Below, one piece after another: positions 21,171 to 34,140 of a DNA stretch of 64,000 bases. The stretch spans positions 57,078,597 through 57,142,596 of the forward strand of contig CM065303.1 in NCBI GenBank assembly GCA_032871835.1. The letters are read 5' to 3'. The position numbers and the translations under genes are program-made. Position 1 is the stretch's first letter, and every line of letters starts with the position of its first letter. The DNA comes from Dipteronia dyeriana (lineage: Eukaryota > Streptophyta > Magnoliopsida > Sapindales > Sapindaceae). The notes under the pieces are model-generated. The model ran no database searches. It was given only the letters and a program-made list of their open reading frames with translations, and had not been told where the DNA came from.

Positions 21171-24100
21171 ATGGTATCTAGGTCGTATTCTAATCTGTTG
21201 GAGCTTGCCTCTGGGGAATCTCCATCATTTGAGCGAATGAGCAGGCGAATTCCCCGAATTATGACAGTCGCCGGGATCATGTCTGACCTGGATGATGACC
21301 GGTCGGAGAGTGCATGCTCTGACCCATCATCCTCTGTCCAACGAGAAAGAATCATAATCGTGGCCAATCAGTTGCCTATCCGGGCACAACGAAAATCGGA
21401 TGGTAAGGGTTGGATTTTCAGTTGGGATGAGAATTCACTTCTCCTTCAACTCAGAGATGGATTAGGAGATGATGAGATTGAGGTTATATATGTTGGTTGT
21501 TTGAAGGAAGAGATTCATGTAAATGAACAAGATGAGGTTTCACATATACTTTTGGAGACCTTTAAATGTGTACCAACTTTTCTCCCACCGGATCTTTTTA
21601 GCCGGTATTATCATGGGTTTTGTAAACAGCAATTGTGGCCATTGTTTCATTATATGTTACCTTTATCCCCGGATCTTGGGGGTAGATTCAACCGGTCATT
21701 ATGGCAAGCATATGTTTCAGTTAATAAGATATTTGCGGATAGGATTATGGAAGTGATTAACCCGGAAGATGATTTCGTGTGGGTACATGATTATCATCTG
21801 ATGGTGTTACCAACTTTCTTGAGGAAGAGGTTCAATAGGGTGAAGCTTGGGTTTTTTCTGCACAGCCCGTTCCCTTCATCGGAGATTTACAAGACACTGC
21901 CTATTAGGGAAGAGCTCTTGCGGGCACTATTGAATTCTGATTTAATTGGTTTCCATACGTTTGATTATGCGCGACATTTCTTATCCTGCTGTAGTCGAAT
22001 GCTAGGTCTGACCTATGAGTCCAAGAGAGGCTATATAGGCCTTGAGTATTATGGCAGGACTGTTAGCATCAAGATTCTTCCGGTGGGTATTCACATGGGT
22101 CAGCTTCAGTCAGTTTTGAGCTTGACGGAGACTGAGGCAAAAGTCGCAGAGCTTATCAAGAAATTCCGTGATCAAGGTAAGACAATGTTGCTTGGGGTAG
22201 ATGATATGGATATTTTTAAGGGTATAAGTTTGAAGTTATTGGCAATGGAACAGCTACTTGTGCAACACCCTGAGTGGCAGGGGAAGGTTGTGCTGGTGCA
22301 GATAGCAAATCCTGCCAGGGGTCGGGGAAGAGATGTGAAAGAAGTGCAGGCTGAGACTTACTCAACAGTGGAGCGGATCAATCAAACATTTGGGAGACCT
22401 GGATATGATCCTGTCGTTTTGATTGACGAGCCACTTAAGTTTTATGAGAGAATTGCATATTATGTGATTGCAGAATGTTGTTTGGTCACTGCAGTGAGGG
22501 ATGGTATGAATCTCATACCTTACGAATACATAATTAGCCGCCAAGGTAATGAGAAATTGGATAAGGTCTTGGGTTTGGAACCATCTTCCCTGAAGAAGAG
22601 TATGTTGGTCGTGTCTGAGTTCATTGGCTGCTCCCCATCTCTGAGTGGAGCAATTCGAGTGAATCCATGGAATATTGATTCGGTGGCGGATGCAATGGAC
22701 TGTGCCTTGGAAATGGCAGACCAAGAAAAACAGCTGAGGCACGAGAAACATTATAGATATGTCAGCACCCATGATGTTGGGTATTGGGCTCGTAGTTTTC
22801 TTCAAGATTTGGAGAGGACTTGTCGTGAACATGTGCGTCGAAGGTGCTGGGGAATTGGATTTGGGTTAAGTTTTAGAGTTGTGGCACTGGATCCGAACTT
22901 CAAGAAGCTCTCGATGGAGCACATAGTGTCAGCTTACAAACGAACTACAACTAGAGCAATTCTTCTAGACTATGATGGTACTTTGATGCCTCAGGGCTCC
23001 ATTGATAAGAGCCCAAATTCCAAGACCATTGACATCCTAAATAGTTTGTGTAGAGATAAGAACAACATGGTTCTTCTTGTTAGCGCCAGAAGTCGTAGTA
23101 AACTTTCAGAATGGTTTCCTCCCTGTGAGAAGCTTGGAATTGCCGCAGAGCATGGCTACTTTCTAAGGTATATTGGACATCACTCTGGTCTATTTTTAAC
23201 TTTCAGGTATAGGTAATAATATAAGCGAGGTTTTATACACACTGACAATTGTATGGTTTCAGGCTGAGACGAGATGTAGAATGGGAAACATGTATACCAG
23301 TGGCAGACTGTAGTTGGAAGCAGATCGCGGAGCCTGTTATGAAGCTATACACTGAAACAACTGATGGATCAACCATTGAAGATAAGGAAACTGCACTTGT
23401 CTGGTGTTATGAAGATGCAGATCCAGATTTTGGATCATGTCAGGCTAAGGAGCTTCTTGATCACCTTGAAAGTGTGCTTACCAATGAACCAGTCACGGTC
23501 AAGAGCGGGCAGAATCTTGTGGAGGTTAAGCCACAGGTTTGAATCACATATCCCATGATCATGTTGTACAGCTAAATTTATTTTGGCTCAGTCTGGAAGA
23601 ATTTCTTGAAGTATATCTTTTAGAAGCACAACTTCTTCCTTTAAAAGGAAAGTTGTTTATCGTTTGGTTTTCAATTAGAAAAAAACTCTTTTAAACGGTA
23701 GGATTATCAAAATATTCATTTTTTTTAAATGATAGTGTTATGTTACACATTTTAGCCGGTAAAGAAACTTTTCCAAACGAGCATGTAATGGTCCACATTT
23801 TGCTTATTGAGGCTTATATTTAAGCCAAACATATGGTGTATCATGATTTAAGTCAGCACATCTATATCTAAACGTGTTACATAAATCTACAACATTAGAA
23901 GGTTGGATTGACATAATAGTTGAATCAGTTTCTTGCTGTCCAATCCGTCCAATCTATTTTAAATTGTTTTCTTACACTTTTTGCATTCTAACTGCTGTCC
24001 ATTATGCGCATGTTTACTAAATGCTTCTAATCAGATTAATGAATAATTGAGATAGGATTTATACCCTATGTTGGTTATAATTAGGGTCAAAGATTTACAA

Positions 24101-24448
24101 AAAAATAAAAATGTCTACTTTATATTCTCAAAATCAAGAAATATGCCACTGTATGTACAGGGTGTGAGCAAGGGAGTTGTAGCCAAACGACTACTTTCCA
24201 CTATGCAAGAAAGGGGAATGTCACCAGATTTTGTTCTGTGCATAGGAGATGACCGATCTGACGAGGATATGTTTGAGGTAATTAGCAGTTCCATGATGGG
24301 CCCAACCATTGCTCCAAGTGCTGAAGTTTTTGCATGTACGGTTGGTAAAAAACCCAGTAAGGCCAAGTATTATCTGGACGATACGGTAGAGATAGTTCGG
24401 CTGATGCAAGGATTGGCATCTGTTGCAGAACAAATGGTCACTGTGTAG
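21171..24448 (+). CDS. TPS6: Class II trehalose-6-phosphate synthase (TPS6 type)
   Basis: Exons 21171-23167, 23263-23536 and 24161-24448, with GT-AG introns, encode 852 aa, the normal class II length and three-exon layout. The N-terminus (MVSRSYSNLLELASGES...) and whole-length similarity point to the TPS5/TPS6 clade, closest to TPS6. The glycosyltransferase-20 domain spans about residues 58-540 and the phosphatase-like HAD domain about 590-845. HAD motifs DYDGT (D600, D602) and GDDRSD (786-791) are present. In the synthase domain the loop equivalent to bacterial VDRLDYSKG reads VDDMDIFKG (343-351). The glucose-6-phosphate/UDP-binding Arg is thus Asp345 while Lys350 remains. This fits the view that class II proteins are regulatory rather than catalytic: cytosolic, linked to trehalose-6-phosphate, sugar and SnRK1 signalling. 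The reading frame is intact; skipping the first splice would add a short tail and stop. Confidence 0.96.
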
Positions 24449-25310
24449 GCAAAGGTGCCTGTTGCCCTTTTTAACGTTGTTTACAACCAAATGTAAGGAT
24501 ATACGCTGAGCTGGTTGCTACCACTTTCTTTATTTCTTTCATGATGTATATTTGTCTCGGTATGACTAAAGAGATGGTCAGCAACTGGAAAACCTGTGTT
24601 CTGGTGTGTTTGATCATTTTTCTATTTTAGTAAAGCTGTAAATACATGTTTGTGCCATGAAATCTGAGCTTCAAATGGTTGCTTATGGATAGTTTTTTAG
24701 TAAGTAAATTATCAGTTTATTAATATAATTCGTGCAGTTTCCATCGAATATCTCAACAACAAAGAAGAGATGTTTTCCACAGCCACATATCCAGGTAATA
24801 GTTGTATGTTAGATAGCTTGCAGTTTCAACGGTACAGGCAGATTCTTGGGAAAATTGGGATAATATTAATTTAGTCATTAACATTAGTCAAATGTCAATT
24901 TTTTAAATGTGTTTGTTTTTTAGGTATCCTTTTGACTTTAATTTTGACTGTGAAACGTAATAGAAAATCGAAATGTACTATATTACCCTGTGTATCTAAT
25001 TATTGAATGAGAATAACATTTTTGTCACCCAACCTTTAATAATTTGGTAACTTTATCTATTTATAATATGGATTGTCCAATAAAAAATTGACCAATGTTA
25101 TAAAATTTAATTTTCTTTAAGAAAAATGTATTTCAAAAAATTAAAGAATAAAATAGAATAAAAATAAATAATATGATAATTTTTTTTAATTTTCTTTTAA
25201 TTATAATATTGGATTGATCTAAGAGGAAAAAAAAAATGTTAAAAAATCCTTAAATGTATCCAAAACTATATATATAAATATGAGAAAATAAAATAACATT
25301 GTAACAAGAA
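24449..25310 (+). other. TPS6 3' UTR and AT-rich spacer
   Basis: The 3' UTR probably ends near 24640-24720. No clear single polyadenylation signal was fixed. The rest is AT-rich and without genes. Confidence 0.4.
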
Positions 25311-25334
25311 CAACAAAATTCATGCAACCAGAAC

Positions 25335-25424
25335 AGTGACAAAAAATAAATTGAGAACATAAGGAAACTCGAAAAAACTAGTGACAAAAAATAAAATGAG
25401 AACATAAGAAAAATCGAAAAAACT
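25335..25424. repeat. Two-copy tandem repeat, 45-bp period, at LINE 3' end
   Basis: AGTGACAAAAAATAAA...GAAAAAACT occurs at 25335-25379 and again at 25380-25424 with few changes. It lies just downstream of the LINE reading frame and so is probably part of its 3' UTR. Confidence 0.9.
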
Positions 25425-25429
25425 ATCGA

Positions 25430-26750
25430 CCCATAAGGTTGTTTACCACCAACCAAGAGCAAAAAGGTGGGGATAATAACCATAAAGAATCAATCTTTAG
25501 ACCCAAAGCATGTTTAGAAAGGGTGTCTGTCACCTGATTATCCCCTCTAAAAATAAGAGACTAGAAACTCTATTTGCAAAATTTGGTAGATACAACATTG
25601 TCAAGCCTGATGAACCTGCCAATGAACTTGCTCTATGTGAGAAGAATGCAACTGAACCATATAAGAAGTAACTTTCAAGCTAAATCCGACGACACCCATT
25701 CTTCCAAGCATAATTAATGACCATAGAAGTTGCAAGAAGCTCAATCTCAAAAGTAAACGCCAGACTAAGATGGACAACAAAACAAGCATTCACAAAAGCT
25801 CTACAATTACGAAAAATGCTCCCACAATCCCTAACACTCGGAGAACTTAAGGTGACACTATCCATATAAACTTTGATCCAACCAGGAGTTGGAGGTGACC
25901 AAACCACACTCTAGATAACCGGATGACCACGGAGACTAAAATGCCATAGAATCAAAAGATCAACCGTACAATTATGCATACACCCAATCTCCAAACGATT
26001 AACGTTAGAGACCGCATGTTAAACCAAATATGAAATCAAGAGCCTTCCTTTCAAAGGTCCACTGGTTACAGATGAACCAAACACTCCAAACAACTGCATG
26101 AATAGCAGTTTTCCATAAAACCCGCACATGATCACTGAACAAAACAGACATGACATGCAAAAAGAAAGAGTTCCATGAGTTGGCAGAAATTTGCTGTTGG
26201 AAAATCGAGAAAACGGCCTCCTAAGTAGCAGCCTCTAGGGAGCACCAGAGAAAAAGATAATAAGTTGATTCACTACTAACACCACAAACACTACACCGGG
26301 AAGCTAACTTGAACCTAACCATACTCAAGTGATCCTTCGTGGAAAGCCTATTTGAAGATGCTAGGTCAAAGATGAACTAGAATGAGGAATAAAACGAGAC
26401 CAAACGTGACCAAATGTCTCTCCACCAAGGGATCTGAGGAGAATCCCGAATTTTTTAGGAATAAGCCACTTTGCATGAAACTCGACCGTCCCAAGAATGA
26501 GCCCATACCAGAGAATCTACAACAGGATAAATCGTAATCCTATCAATCTAAAAACAAAATATGGGAAACGGGCTAAAAAACAATAATCTAGAACCCATCT
26601 GCCAACCTAGATAAAATTAGAAACCCTCACCCGAAGAGAACTAACCAAAAAATCAGGAATCTCTAATAGCCTCTCGGCCAATTGTCGCGCCAAAAGTCCT
26701 GTTGTGAATTCTCGCCAATAAGCCATATTCCCCCTTTAAGATGCTCTTAA
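25430..26750 (-). pseudogene. LINE ORF2 C-terminal part: zf-RVT and RNase H, decayed
   Basis: On the minus strand, 26370-26170 carries RLSTKDHL and CSVCGVSSESTYYLFLWC. This is the zinc-binding domain that follows reverse transcriptase in plant LINEs. It leads into WSVWFICNQWTF near 26070. At 25905-25560 the RNase H-like domain begins PPTPGWIKVYMD and continues FEIELLA..., then in a shifted frame QVHWQVHQA and RGDNQVTDTLSKHALG near 25520. Several stops and frameshifts are present. Reverse transcriptase itself is absent; the 5' side ends at the LTR-like repeat at 26756. Confidence 0.82.
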
Positions 26751-26755
26751 TAATG

Positions 26756-28600
26756 TGTTGGGGTTTATGCCCTGAAGCTTGTAATTTGTAAACATTATTA
26801 AATGAAGTAGTTTATTCATTCTATAAATCTGTCTCATACATTTATATCACGTGTACTTAACATCCAAAATTATCAGATGTAATCTCTAATTGAGTATACG
26901 TGTGTCATATACAGTGGAATTTAGTTTGAGATGAGCAATCTAAAGAGTCTGTGGATAGCAAATAGAGATGAGAACTTTATTTGTGGTTAATCTACAGTTG
27001 TGGTCTATTCCGTAATGTACAGTGGTCTTATCCTAAACTATTCATATGGTGATATGCGAATGAAGACATCTTATATGATTTGATTATATAGAATTTGGCC
27101 ACAATCTATACAAATCTCTTGTCAAGATCCGTTAAATGATGAGATTTGTATATATCGACAAATGATGGCTATATATGGGTGATCTGAATCCTGAGTGTCC
27201 TATCGGCTCTTTCAGGTTAGATCGTGGTTTTTGATATACCATGAGTGAGATCGGAGTTGCATTCCCCAATCAATAACTTTATATGTTAGAATCGCGGTTT
27301 AGCTTTTGGATGGGACGACCTGTACACAATAGTGGAATCCACTCATTCTTGCGAACATAGATAGTAGTTCCCTTAAGGGTTGATTAGGGCCTTGAACAAT
27401 ATGAGCGCTCTTCTTCTTCCGTAAAGGAAGTTAAGATTTATTGTTCATTATAGAATCAATGGTATTTAATGGAAAATATAATTAGAGGGGTATAACGAAC
27501 TTTATGACCTAGCTCTAATTATGAACTATTTGTGGAGAGTCATACCATATATAATAGCTATATCGATAGACACTGAGTTTTTGGTTTATGTAACAACATC
27601 TATAGTTACGAGATTGCAGCCTCGGGTTTTTAGTGGAGTAACTCTGAGGTTAATAATCATGAAATATTAATTAAGGAGTTTAATTATTTTTTCTAAGGAT
27701 TATTGGAGCTCAAGACTGTGGGTTCATTAGGTCCCCTTGCTAGCCCGAAATATTGAAGGTAACAAGGGTCATGGTTTATTAATTGGATGGTCCAATTAAT
27801 TATGTTACGAAAGTAACAAGAATTTTATTCAGACAATTCATTAAATAATGTGATTATTTGATCAATGGATTAATAATTAATTAAATTAAATAATGCGATT
27901 ATTTAATTATATTAACAATTATGAATTATTAATTAAATTAATTATTAATTGGAGGTTACAGGTTTGAACCATGACTGAGACAACGAATAAAATAATAAGA
28001 TTATTTTATTTCCTAACTAGATCAAGTGTTCAAGTCTTAGTGAATTAGGGTTATGTGGGATTTGGAATCCTATACTACATTGGACATTAAAAATGCTAAT
28101 TATCTTATTTGGAATAGGATTAGTGTCTTGTTTATATATATATATATATATATATGGCTCTTGAGTGCAACATGACACCATACAATTTTTAAAAATAGTC
28201 CACGTCATTCTAATCTCAACCATTGATTGCTTTTAGACAAACATCCAATGGTCATGACTTATTCTCTTAATGAATGCATAGGAATCCTAAAATGACCTAC
28301 TAAGCAAGTCACTTCCCACTCAATAAATTACTTGACCGGTTGTTCTTCACTCCTCTTAATGGTTACTGTTTGTTATTCTTTTCTTGGTATAAATTGTTCT
28401 TCTTTTCTCTTCCAACCATAACCATCTAATCTCTTACCGTTTTTCTTCTCTTCTTCCTCTATATTTCTCTTCAAACCTTAAATTTGTACAGTTTTCATAT
28501 ATCAAGAATCCATAAAGTTCTTCACTGCTTCACCTTTTCAATTCTTCCTTAAAGATCTTCACTGCTTCTTCATGTGTGTCTCCAAATTTCGTTTTTAATT
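26756..28600 (+). repeat. LTR-like repeat (TGTTGGGGTTTATGCCC start), right end uncertain
   Basis: The sequence beginning TGTTGGGGTTTATGCCCTGA, with no coding potential over 1.8 kb, has the look of a long plant LTR and interrupts the LINE. No matching 5-bp duplication or second LTR was found. It contains a (TA)n tract at about 28130-28155. Other possibilities are a truncated LARD-type element or host intergenic DNA. Confidence 0.4.
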
Positions 28601-28952
28601 AGGGCCTTCACTGTTAGTGATTAGTCGTATCAAATGGTGTTTTAATATTTATCGTTGTATTCGTCATTCAATAGTTTTTAGGTGTAAACGGAAAATAACA
28701 CACATTACTTTGATACCTATTGTTGCGATTACTATACTTTATTGGAAAACACATAGAAAACATAATCGTTAGATACAAATACATTCGAAACTATTATACT
28801 TATCGAGTCGAACATATAATCATATGATCGATCTTACTTTACTGTGATTACTTTATTATAGGATAATCGTTACGTACATATTGTAATTTTGGTTTACATG
28901 TTGTGATAATCATATGTTGGTCATTTTTTTATTTGTTTTTATCTGTGTAGTA

Positions 28953-31222
28953 ATGGAACGACATGGAAGTGAAAGTTCGGTTGATACCAATGACGAATTG
29001 AATAAACTTGAATTGTCTCCAGATATGGACTCTTCTACTGTTGATTATGTACATTATTCGTCTTTGGTTGGAACTTTAAAAGATATTTGTGGTTTGAGTT
29101 ACAAAATGTCATTGAAATGTAATTTGATTCGGTTGAAGATGCAAATGCATTTTATCATGGTTATTCTAGGGTAGTTGGGTTCGGTATAAGATTGTCCAAC
29201 AAAATCCATGACAGTGAAGGTAGAACAACTAGTAGAGTATGGGTATGTGAGAATGAAGGTTTTCGAGATAAGAAGTACATGTGCAATACAAATTCAAAAC
29301 CCAGGCCACAACTGCAGACAATAGTGGGTTGCAAAGCTCGTTTCTCCGTTAGCTTAGACTGTGATACTAACATGTACATCGTAAGGGTATTTGAGAAAAA
29401 TCATTGCCTCAAACTAACAACGTTTCATGAGGTTGCTTGGGTACGATCTCACAGAAACATTGACGCTTAAGACTATCCCAAATTGATACCATGGGAAGCT
29501 GCTGTATAATACCTTGTTTGACATATGAATACATGGTTAACCAGAAAGGAGGTTACTCCAAAATTGGATTCACACAAAAGGACATGTACAACCGAATTGA
29601 TATGAAAAGACGGGATGAAGCTTTTGAAAGCGATTCACATGCTGCACTTATGTACCTACAGTCAAAGACGAATTCTGAAACCAATTTCTATTACAGGTTT
29701 AGCATTGACAAGAAAGATAGGCTAGCTAATATATTTTGGAGGGACTCACATTCCCTTTCGAATACCAATGCTTCGAAGATGATCTTGTTTTCGACAACAC
29801 TTACAAGATTAATGCTTATGCCAAGCCTTTGGTCCTATATGTCAGTGTAAACAACCACCGTGCAACTTATGTATTTGGAGTTACACTGTTGTCGGATGAG
29901 ACTATGTAGTCGTACAAATGGGTCCTTAATACTCTCATGGGTTCCATGGGCCATAAACATCACATTTCTATACTGACCAACCAAGATGAAGCAACGCGAC
30001 AAGCCATCGACGAGATATTTCCCAACTCACGACACAAGATATGTGGATGACATGTATCCAAGAATGCATCCACTCACCTTCACAAAGAGGATAAGAAATC
30101 ACCATTTCGATACTTATTGTATAAGCAAATATCAGAGGACAAATTCGAGAAACTTTGGAAAGAGATGTTGGAGCAGCATGGAAGAAAACGATTGGATGAG
30201 TAGGATGTATGAGAAGAAGGATATGTGGGAGGAAGCATATTTTAAAGGCCATTTCTTTACAGGCATGCACACAACTCAACGATGCGAGGGTATGAACAAT
30301 TACATGAAGGATTATATATGTCTGCAGCCATGAGAGATTGTTTGAATTTATCCCTCAAATTGATAGGGTCCTTATGCGGTTAAGAAACAATTTATTTGGT
30401 GACGAATATGTATCTAAGTGTAAGAATCCGATCATTTTAAGCCACCTGAAGCCATTAGAGGAGCATGCATCTTCCGTATACAATTATCAAATTTATCTTG
30501 ATGTTGCTGAAGAGATTATGAACTAATCAAAATATACTCACATTGCAGCGGAGAAAGAGGATAACTATCGCGTATACCATTTGTCCAGATATGAATTTCC
30601 TGATAAGAAAAGGAAAGTTGTTTACCATTTGGATAGGGTTGGCATTCATAAAGTCGATGAAGATGGTGTTTGGGATTTAGAAAAACATAATCAGCCTTTA
30701 ATTTCGTGTGACTGTAATTTGTTCGAAGGTAAAAGAATTCCTTGTCGTCATATGTTTTATGTTATGAAAGTGGAGCACCTTAGAAAGATTCCCGAGTCCA
30801 TGATATTTAAGAGGTGGACAAAGTCAGCCGCACGTGATATTCTTATGAAGCTTTAGCCAGATGATGAGTTTTCGAAAGGAAACGATATTTCTTGGTTCGC
30901 TCTATTAAGTGCAGAGTGCAACTATCTTTGTCACAACAGAAGCCAAACTAAAGAAGGATTCAATTTGCTAAAAAAAGAACTCCTTGTTTTGCAAAATACT
31001 TGGCAAGTGTTGAACGACAAAATTAGAAATAAGGCCAAAAAATTCAGAATGATTATGGTCCACAAAACCATATTATAAAAGATGCGAAGATTGTCAAAAC
31101 AAAAGTGAGGACAAGTGGGCCAACTGCATCTAGCACACTGTCTGGAAAAGCCTAGAAATGTAGAAGACCAAATCAGAGCCATATTTGCCACACTCCCGAG
31201 CATGACTCGCGCAATTGTAAAC
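28953..31222 (+). pseudogene. FAR1-related (FRS) MULE transposase pseudogene
   Basis: The ATG at 28953 follows an AG acceptor. The FAR1-type DNA-binding domain lies at about 29130-29450 (GRTTSRVWVCENEGFRDKKY, VGCKARFSVSLD, RSHRNID). The MULE catalytic region follows at about 29700-30080 in other frames (VLVFDNTYKINAYAKPLV, YVFGVTLLSDETM, AIDEIFPNSRHKIC). The SWIM zinc finger is at 30705-30765 (CDCNLFEGKRIPCRHM, i.e. CxC...CxH). At least three frameshifts and several stops break the frame, so no functional protein is made. FRS proteins descend from Mutator-like transposases. This could be a dead host FRS gene or a dead transposon copy; its repeat-rich setting favours the latter. Confidence 0.85.
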
Positions 31223-31273
31223 TGAAGAACCCCGTCAAGTAGTCACTTTCATTAGTGACCACTTGAATTTAGT

Positions 31274-31507
31274 CATTGTGTTGTTTTTTGTACTCATAAT
31301 GGACCTTTTTTGGAATTGTTGGACTACATAAAAATATTATTTCAATTTACCGGTGGAGTATGAATTGGGCCACCAACTTCATTAATGTAGATGCAATTGA
31401 GTATATTCATTGTGTTGTCTTTTGTACTTATAATAGGCCGTTTTGAAAATTTTTGGACTGTCTAAAAATATTATTTCAATTAACATGTGGAGTTTGAATT
31501 AGGCCAC
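31274..31507. repeat. Two-copy tandem repeat, 134-bp period
   Basis: CATTGTGTTGT...TTTTGTACT...ATAATAGG and AAAATATTATTTCAATT...GTGGAGT...GAATT occur at 31274 and again at 31408, about 80% alike. They sit directly downstream of the FAR1-related pseudogene. Confidence 0.8.
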
Positions 31508-32191
31508 ATGGACCATATCACTACAACACATTGATACAAGCAAAATTGACTTTGTCCACTACAAGCCACAAGTAAAATGTGAAAAAGTCCACTACAAGCA
31601 AAAGGCCAAGCTAAATTGAGCTAGGATAAAACTGACAAAAACTAAATTGACTTGTTCCTTATATACAATATTATCAGACCTAATTTTTTTATATAAAATT
31701 TGGCAGACATGATATCAGTCTACTAGTCTTAACTTTTTTAGAAATTTAATGCAATTATAGATAATAGTTTGTGATCATTTAAATAAATTTGTAATTGCAC
31801 TAAATATATAATATGGATTGAAACAAAACATTTAATAGTAAGGTTTGTCATGCTTTTAATTTCAATTTGACTAAATATATTACCATGGAGGCACAGAGCC
31901 ATTGCCTGTGTTTCTGTAAAACATAAACGCTAATATTAAATTGAAATAATCACAAATTAATAAGCAATCATGTTTTGTTATGTGGAATAAAGCATTACTG
32001 TAACCGAACGACAAACATAATCAAATTATATAGTTTAAACTATTAACAATGAAAACTCATTAACTTGCAAAGAGTTGTAATATGGTCACAAATTAATAAG
32101 TTAGCATGTTTTCCGGTTAACAGAACAAAAAAAAAATCTATTACTTTGTAACAAATTTCAAATAAAATTACTTTCGAATATGTGATTATAG

Positions 32192-32480
32192 AAAACCTAA
32201 AACACGTGATTCACTTACAACCAGCATGAGCCATGATGAACTGCTGTAAAAATTATAATCACTTCAAAAAGAACATGTGATTAAAGAAAACCTAAAACAC
32301 GTGATTCACTTACAACCAACATCAGCCATCATGAACTGCTGTAAAAATTATAATCACTTCAAAAAAAAGACATGTGATTAAACAAAACCTAGAAAACCTT
32401 CAAACTTATAACCAACATCAGCCATGATGAAAATATTTAACAACTGTAAACAGTATAATCACTTTACAAAATTTTCATAA
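32192..32480. repeat. Tandem array, three units of about 96 bp
   Basis: Units begin AAAACCTA...AC at 32192, 32287 and 32384. Each contains ACAACCA(G/A)CAT(G/C)AGCCAT(G/C)ATGAA and a TATAATCACTT phrase. The third unit is more diverged. Absent from copy C2. Confidence 0.9.
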
Positions 32481-32534
32481 TCTTCTAAAAACTCTCTAAC
32501 ATGTAATTACACAAAACATTAAAAAAAAAACTTA

Positions 32535-32925
32535 GTTGCTAGTGGAGGGATGCTCATTTATAGCAAAAAATCTTCTCAATTGAACACATTTGCTCCTCAT
32601 TGATATTATAAGATAGGTTCCATTGGAGTCGATTCAAACAGTATAACCTCAGAGGAATCAGACAGTGAGTTGCTAGTCGATGGGTGCTCCTTTACAACCA
32701 AGAATCTTCTCAAATGAACACATATACTCCTCACAAATATTAGAAGATATGTTCCATTATAGTCGATTCAAATAGTATCACATCGGAGGAATCAAATGGT
32801 GAGTTGCTAGTCGAGGGGTGCTCGTTTGCAACCTAGACTCTTCTCAATTGAACACATCTGTTCCTCATTAAGATTATAAGAGTAGTCGATTAAAACAGTA
32901 TGACCTTGGAGGAATCAGATGGAAA
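32535..32925. repeat. Tandem array, three units of about 134 bp
   Basis: Units begin GTTGCTAGT at 32535, 32669 and 32803, each containing TCTTCTCAA(T/A)TGAACACAT and GAGGAATCA. In minus-strand translation a CS(I/F)EKI phrase recurs, so the array may derive from a repeated protein segment. Confidence 0.9.
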
Positions 32926-34090
32926 AACAAACTTCTTGGCTAGTCTTACCAAAAACCTAAAAAGAACTCAGATGCATACAATATACCATTTTCACCTACA
33001 ACCAACTTCAGCCATCATGGGTTAGTCTAATGAAATACATCACACCAGTAAATAGTATAATCACTTTAAACATATTTCATGAATTGTCAATTTACAAAAA
33101 AATTTGCATCATTCATTTTTACTTTCCTCTTCCAAAAGATCTTACTTAAATTGTCTTCATTTTGAAAGAGTATTATAAACAAATAAATCATTGGAGACAA
33201 GATATTCTGTAAAAAGAAAAACAAAAATGAATAATGTGAAAAATTTATGTCATGTTACAGTTCATGAAATATGTTTGAATTGATCCTAATCTGAGAAGAA
33301 GAATCTCGTTCAATAGTAAGATGAAGTCTCAGAAAAAAAGATGACTTACTGATTTAAGTAGAAGATGAAGATAAAAAAGGAATTAGGGAATAAATAGAAA
33401 AAAAAGAAATGAGGATTTTCGGATTTTGAAAGATGGGTTATAGTAAGAAACCTAGATGTATCCGGGTTGTCGTGTGTTGGCGATTCATCTTTAGTTTGAT
33501 GAATGCGTCCGTTGAGAGAAAAAGTGAGGTAGGGTTGCTGAATATATATTATAAGTCATTTAAATTATACAAATATCTTACATAACGATCGAGGTAAATT
33601 ATACAATATCCTGCTTAATTTAAAATAAATTAAAACGTTTACAGTTTTTACACCAAGAAAAGTGTGATTATTACTTATTCGGCCTGACAGCCACTTGGAA
33701 ATAAAATGATGCAAAGTTCAACAGTCGAGCAATTATTACAATCCTTTTACCATCTTTCAACCAAATCAAACTGCTACACGTTTTTCAAACACTTGCTAAC
33801 TTTTCTTGCAGTTTTTCTACTTCCAACACAGTCATTTCTCTGTGCAACCTCTGATATTCTTCATCAAGTGATGTCAATGGATGGTTACTTCTTCTGCATG
33901 CTGGTGAACCATTATTACCATCCCTATGTACACAGTTTCCAATAACCATTAATTGTTTTGTTTAGAAATTTAAATTATTTGTTTTTTGGTTTCTACAACC
34001 ATTTTCTTTCCATTTCACCATTATCAAAAGCATCTAATTTAAATTTTGTACAGGTTAATTCAGTCGACATTTGCACTATTGACATAAAAT

Positions 34091-34140
34091 TGGGGGTAGG
34101 GGTGGGGGTGGGGGAGGGGGGGTGGGGGTGGGGGTGGGGA
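34091..34140. repeat. G-rich GGGGGT microsatellite
   Basis: Near-continuous (GGGGGT)n on the plus strand, with repeated G-runs able to form a G-quadruplex. The surrounding open frame is a by-product. Confidence 0.85.

Noticed and set aside
22362..22832. 156-codon minus-strand open frame
   Set aside because: Antisense shadow of TPS6 exon 1.
26756..28600. Complete solo LTR with target duplication
   Set aside because: No copy of the left-flank TAATG could be placed after a CA dinucleotide at the right side, so only an LTR-like repeat is claimed.
29968..30279. 103-codon minus-strand open frame
   Set aside because: Antisense to the MULE core of the FAR1-related pseudogene.
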